NCBI GenBank assembly: GCA_902796045.1
Contig: CADBNQ010000306.1
Location: 1 to 5,966 of the forward strand
From: an uncultured Lachnospiraceae bacterium
GTDB lineage: Bacteria > Bacillota > Clostridia > Lachnospirales > Lachnospiraceae
Direction of reading: 5' to 3'
DNA: 5,966 bases
The position numbers were made by a program, and so were the translations under genes. The notes under the pieces were generated by a model. That model was not told where the DNA came from. It did not search any database and saw nothing but the letters and a program-made list of their open reading frames with translations. Below are positions 3,084 through 5,966 of the stretch, one piece after another (the stretch's first letter is position 1; each line of letters starts with the position of its first letter).

Positions 3084-5966
3084 ATGAACCATGCAGCAGT
3101 TTCTGACAAGAATCACCCGATACCCCCATACCTGACTGCGGCAGGCGCATGGGCACTGGCTTTTGGATGCAGTGTCGGATGGGGGGCATTTGTCATGCCG
3201 GGAAATACTTTCCTTCCTTTGGCAGGCCCCCTTGGAACCACCATCGGTATCGGTGCCGGAGCGGTCATCATGATCATTCTTGCCATGAATTATCATTTTC
3301 TGATGAATCAGTTTCCGGATGGAGGCGGTACTTATACCTACACCAAGAAGTGTTTTGGATATGACCAGGGATTCCTGAGTGCATGGTTTCTCTTCCTGAC
3401 CTATATAGCCATTATCTGGGCCAATGCCACAGCACTCCCTCTGATAGCGAGGACCCTGCTGGGCAGTACTTTCCAGTTTGGCTTTCATTATGAGATCGCC
3501 GGCTTTCAGATCTATGCAGGGGAGATTCTGCTGGCAGTGGGCTCACTTGCTGCCGGAGCACTGATCTGCCTGCGCCGAGACGCGGCCCAGCATATCCAGA
3601 TTCTGATGGCGGTCCTTCTGTTTGCCGGTATCGTCATCTGCTTTGCAGCAGCATCCGGACATCTGGGCACCGGGATCACAGACAGGTCTCTCCTCTTTGT
3701 ACCGGGCAGGAGCAGGTTCAGCTCTTCCCTTACTATCCTTGCCCTGACTCCCTGGGCTTTTGTCGGCTTTGAGTCAATCTCTCATTCTGCCGAGGAAGCG
3801 CGTTTTTCTTTAAAGCATGCCTTTTTGATCATGACGATCGCCGTCATCACCGCCTCGCTGGCTTATATCTTTCTTTCCCTGCTGGCTGTGACTGCCCTGC
3901 CGGAAGGAAGGACTTCCTGGGCTGACTATCTGGCACATCTGGATGCCTATCAGGGAATCACATCTCAACCCACTTTTTATGCAGCTTACAGTGCTCTGGG
4001 ACGGGCCGGATCTTTGATTCTGGGCGTCGCCTCACTTGGAGGTATTTTTACCGGCCTGATCGGCAACTATATCGCTCTGAGCCGTCTGATCCATACACTA
4101 TCGGAAGATGGGATGATTTCCGGCTGGATTGGCAGTCTGGATGAGAATCATACTCCCAGAAATGCCATACTGTGTATTTTTGTAATTTCTGCATGCCTTC
4201 CCTTTTTCGGAAGGACTGCAATCAGCTGGATCGTCGATGTAACCACTGTTGGTGCGACGATCGCCTATACTTTTACTTCCGCGGCAGCCCTGAAGACGGC
4301 CAGACAGGAATCAAACCGCACGGTGGCTGTCACCGGCATATTGGGAATGGTTTTCTCCCTGATGTTTGCCGTGGCCTTTCTGATACCGAACATACTTGGA
4401 ATCACGACCCTTTCCACGGAGTCCTATCTGATCCTTGCCGTATGGGGGATCCTGGGCTTTGTCGCTTTCCGCATCCTGCTGAACAGGGACCGCCACCGCA
4501 GGATGGGCAGGTCTACAATCGCCTGGATCATCTTACTGGGTCTGGTTATGTTTACGTCCTCTGTCTGGATGTATCAGTCTATTGTCCGTTCGATCAGGCA
4601 GTCACTGATCGACGCCGGCATAGACGGGCCGGCAATTGAAAGGATCGTGCAGTCTTCCGTCGGCGTGGACAGCATCATTCAGATTGGTATTGTTGTCCTT
4701 GCTCTGATCATCCTGTTTAATATCTATTCTCTTATTCAGAAACGGGAGAAGCAGATCGAAGTGGAGAAGGCGCTGGCAGAGGAGAGCAGCAGGGCCAAGA
4801 CCAGTTTCCTGTCCAATATGAGTCATGAGATCCGTACGCCTATGAACGCCATCATCGGACTGGATAATATTGCCCTGCGCAATCCGGACCTTAGTCCCAA
4901 GACCAGAGAGCATCTGGAGAAGATCGGAGCCAGCGCCCGCCACCTGCTGGGACTGATCAACGATATTCTTGATATGAGCCGGATCGAGTCGGGAAGAATG
5001 ACTCTGAAGAGTGAGGAGTTCTCTTTCAGGGAGTTCCTTGACCAGATCAATATCATCATCAATGGCCAGTGTATTGATAAGGGGCTCCATTACGAGTGCC
5101 ATATAGCAGGCAGGGTCAGCGATTATTATTTCGGTGACGACATGAAGCTGAAGCAGGTACTGATCAATATTCTGGGTAATTCCGTCAAGTTCACAGATCC
5201 TCCGGGTGAAGTGTCCCTGACGGTTGAAGAGCTGGGCCGTGATGGGGACAGCTGTACCATGCGCTTTATCATGAAAGATACCGGCATTGGCATGGATAAA
5301 GAATACATTCCCAAGATTTTTGAGGCTTTTTCTCAGGAAGATGAGGGGGCTACGACCCAGTATGGAGGAACCGGACTGGGGATGGCTATCACAAGAAACT
5401 TTGTGGAGATGATGGATGGCCGGATAGAGGTTGAAAGTGAGAAGGGTGTCGGTTCTGTCTTTACAGTGACAGTACCCCTGGAAGCTTCCGACAGAAGAGC
5501 CCGGGATGAGCTGCCTGTCAGCCTTCCGGAGAATCTCCGTACTATTGTTGTCGATGATGATGAGATTGCCTGTGAGCACGCCCAGATGGCCCTTGAGGCG
5601 ATTGGAATCGAGGCAGAGAGCTGCACAGACCCGTCAGCAGCCCTGGCGCTGATCAGGGAGGCACATGACCAGGGACGTCCCTACCAGCTTATGCTGACAG
5701 ATTACAGGATGCCTTCCATGAACGGGCTGGAGCTTGTCCGGGCAGTCAGAACTTTTGATGACAAGGATATGGTTGTGATCATGCTGACCGGATATAACTG
5801 GGATATCATCGAAGATGAAGCAAGAGCAGACGGCGTAGACGGGATCCTGGCAAAGCCGCTTTTTTCAGACAGCCTGCTCAAGCTTATCCATTCCCTTCTC
5901 CTGTCCAGGGAGGGCTTTGAGCTCAGCGTGCCTGTGGAAGAAGAGAGTGACCAGCAGGAAGAGAAC
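3084..5966 (+). CDS. APC-family permease fused to histidine kinase and receiver (partial, runs off right edge)
   Basis: One uninterrupted frame of 961 codons with no stop in the window. Residues about 18-465 form an APC-superfamily permease of about 12 helices. The TM1 break motif is SVGWGAFVMPG (30-40), the hallmark PDGGGTYTYTKKCFG lies at 78-92, TM6 has PWAFVGFES plus AEEAR (223-240), and the TM8-9 loop has DENHTPRNAI (353-362). Two more helices (about 478-497 and 531-551) enclose an external loop of about 33 residues, then a charged helix (553-575) leads to the kinase. The H-box MSHEIRTPMN carries His581. The N-box holds Asn695 and Asn699, the G1 box is DTGIG (Asp732), and the G2 box is YGGTGLGMAI (760-769). 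The receiver (about 820-935) has Asp824-826, acceptor Asp873 in LTDYRMPSMNG, Thr902 and Lys924. All catalytic motifs are canonical. The ATG has AAGGAG nine bases upstream. The likely role is a solute-sensing or transporting receptor for amino acids or amines that signals through the relay encoded beside it. The substrate is unknown. An acidic linker at the window end suggests further domains. Confidence 0.92.
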   Translation, partial: MNHAAVSDKNHPIPPYLTAAGAWALAFGCSVGWGAFVMPGNTFLPLAGPLGTTIGIGAGAVIMIILAMNYHFLMNQFPDGGGTYTYTKKCFGYDQGFLSAWFLFLTYIAIIWANATALPLIARTLLGSTFQFGFHYEIAGFQIYAGEILLAVGSLAAGALICLRRDAAQHIQILMAVLLFAGIVICFAAASGHLGTGITDRSLLFVPGRSRFSSSLTILALTPWAFVGFESISHSAEEARFSLKHAFLIMTIAVITASLAYIFLSLLAVTALPEGRTSWADYLAHLDAYQGITSQPTFYAAYSALGRAGSLILGVASLGGIFTGLIGNYIALSRLIHTLSEDGMISGWIGSLDENHTPRNAILCIFVISACLPFFGRTAISWIVDVTTVGATIAYTFTSAAALKTARQESNRTVAVTGILGMVFSLMFAVAFLIPNILGITTLSTESYLILAVWGILGFVAFRILLNRDRHRRMGRSTIAWIILLGLVMFTSSVWMYQSIVRSIRQSLIDAGIDGPAIERIVQSSVGVDSIIQIGIVVLALIILFNIYSLIQKREKQIEVEKALAEESSRAKTSFLSNMSHEIRTPMNAIIGLDNIALRNPDLSPKTREHLEKIGASARHLLGLINDILDMSRIESGRMTLKSEEFSFREFLDQINIIINGQCIDKGLHYECHIAGRVSDYYFGDDMKLKQVLINILGNSVKFTDPPGEVSLTVEELGRDGDSCTMRFIMKDTGIGMDKEYIPKIFEAFSQEDEGATTQYGGTGLGMAITRNFVEMMDGRIEVESEKGVGSVFTVTVPLEASDRRARDELPVSLPENLRTIVVDDDEIACEHAQMALEAIGIEAESCTDPSAALALIREAHDQGRPYQLMLTDYRMPSMNGLELVRAVRTFDDKDMVVIMLTGYNWDIIEDEARADGVDGILAKPLFSDSLLKLIHSLLLSREGFELSVPVEEESDQQEEN

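Noticed and set aside
4172..4639. A 155-codon plus-strand frame (and a similar one at 3149-3364)
   Set aside because: Both overlap the permease coding frame in another phase. Their translations are Cys/His/Arg-rich without domain character, and neither has a ribosome binding site.
4602..5579. A 325-codon open frame on the minus strand
   Set aside because: It lies exactly opposite the kinase domain of the fusion gene, shows no recognisable family, and the plus-strand frame carries all kinase motifs. It is a shadow frame.
1..5966. Mobile element, CRISPR array, tRNA or rRNA
   Set aside because: I found no transposase or integrase motif, no regularly spaced direct repeats, and no tRNA-like or rRNA-like segment on either strand.

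Overview
The window looks like chromosomal DNA from a low-to-mid GC Firmicute, most likely a gut-type Clostridia (Lachnospiraceae-like). This inference rests on strong AGGAGG-type ribosome binding sites, sigma-A-type promoters, and hybrid sensor kinases of a style I associate with that group. The exact taxon cannot be read from the sequence.

Layout. Positions 1-365 hold the first 121 codons of a leftward nicotinate phosphoribosyltransferase gene (pncB), cut by the window edge. Its promoter lies at 450-478. Positions 366-588 are a divergent intergenic region with a second, weaker promoter candidate facing right. Positions 589-1002 encode a 137-residue protein with a PH-like/DUF4429-like N-terminal part and a C-terminal SHOCT motif. 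An AT-rich spacer (1003-1145) carries a near-consensus promoter at 1010-1038. From there a tight rightward run of three genes extends beyond the window: a three-TM hybrid histidine kinase/response regulator (1146-2639), a stand-alone Hpt phosphotransfer protein (2681-3055), and a very large fusion gene (3084 to past 5966). In the fusion gene, a complete APC-family amino-acid-permease-like domain is joined through two extra membrane helices to a histidine kinase and a receiver domain.

How the genes may work together. The three rightward genes contain all the parts of a multistep phosphorelay: two kinases with attached receivers, and a free histidine phosphotransfer protein. The two kinase cores are clearly paralogous. 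The permease-kinase carries every canonical catalytic motif. The three-TM kinase keeps its phospho-acceptor His and receiver Asp, but has drifted in the G2 box and in the segment after the H-box. The simplest reading is that the permease domain senses, and possibly imports, an amino acid or related solute, and feeds that signal into a relay that the second kinase and Hpt modulate. No DNA-binding output domain is visible, so the final target is unknown or encoded to the right. The permease-kinase fusion is the most notable item here.
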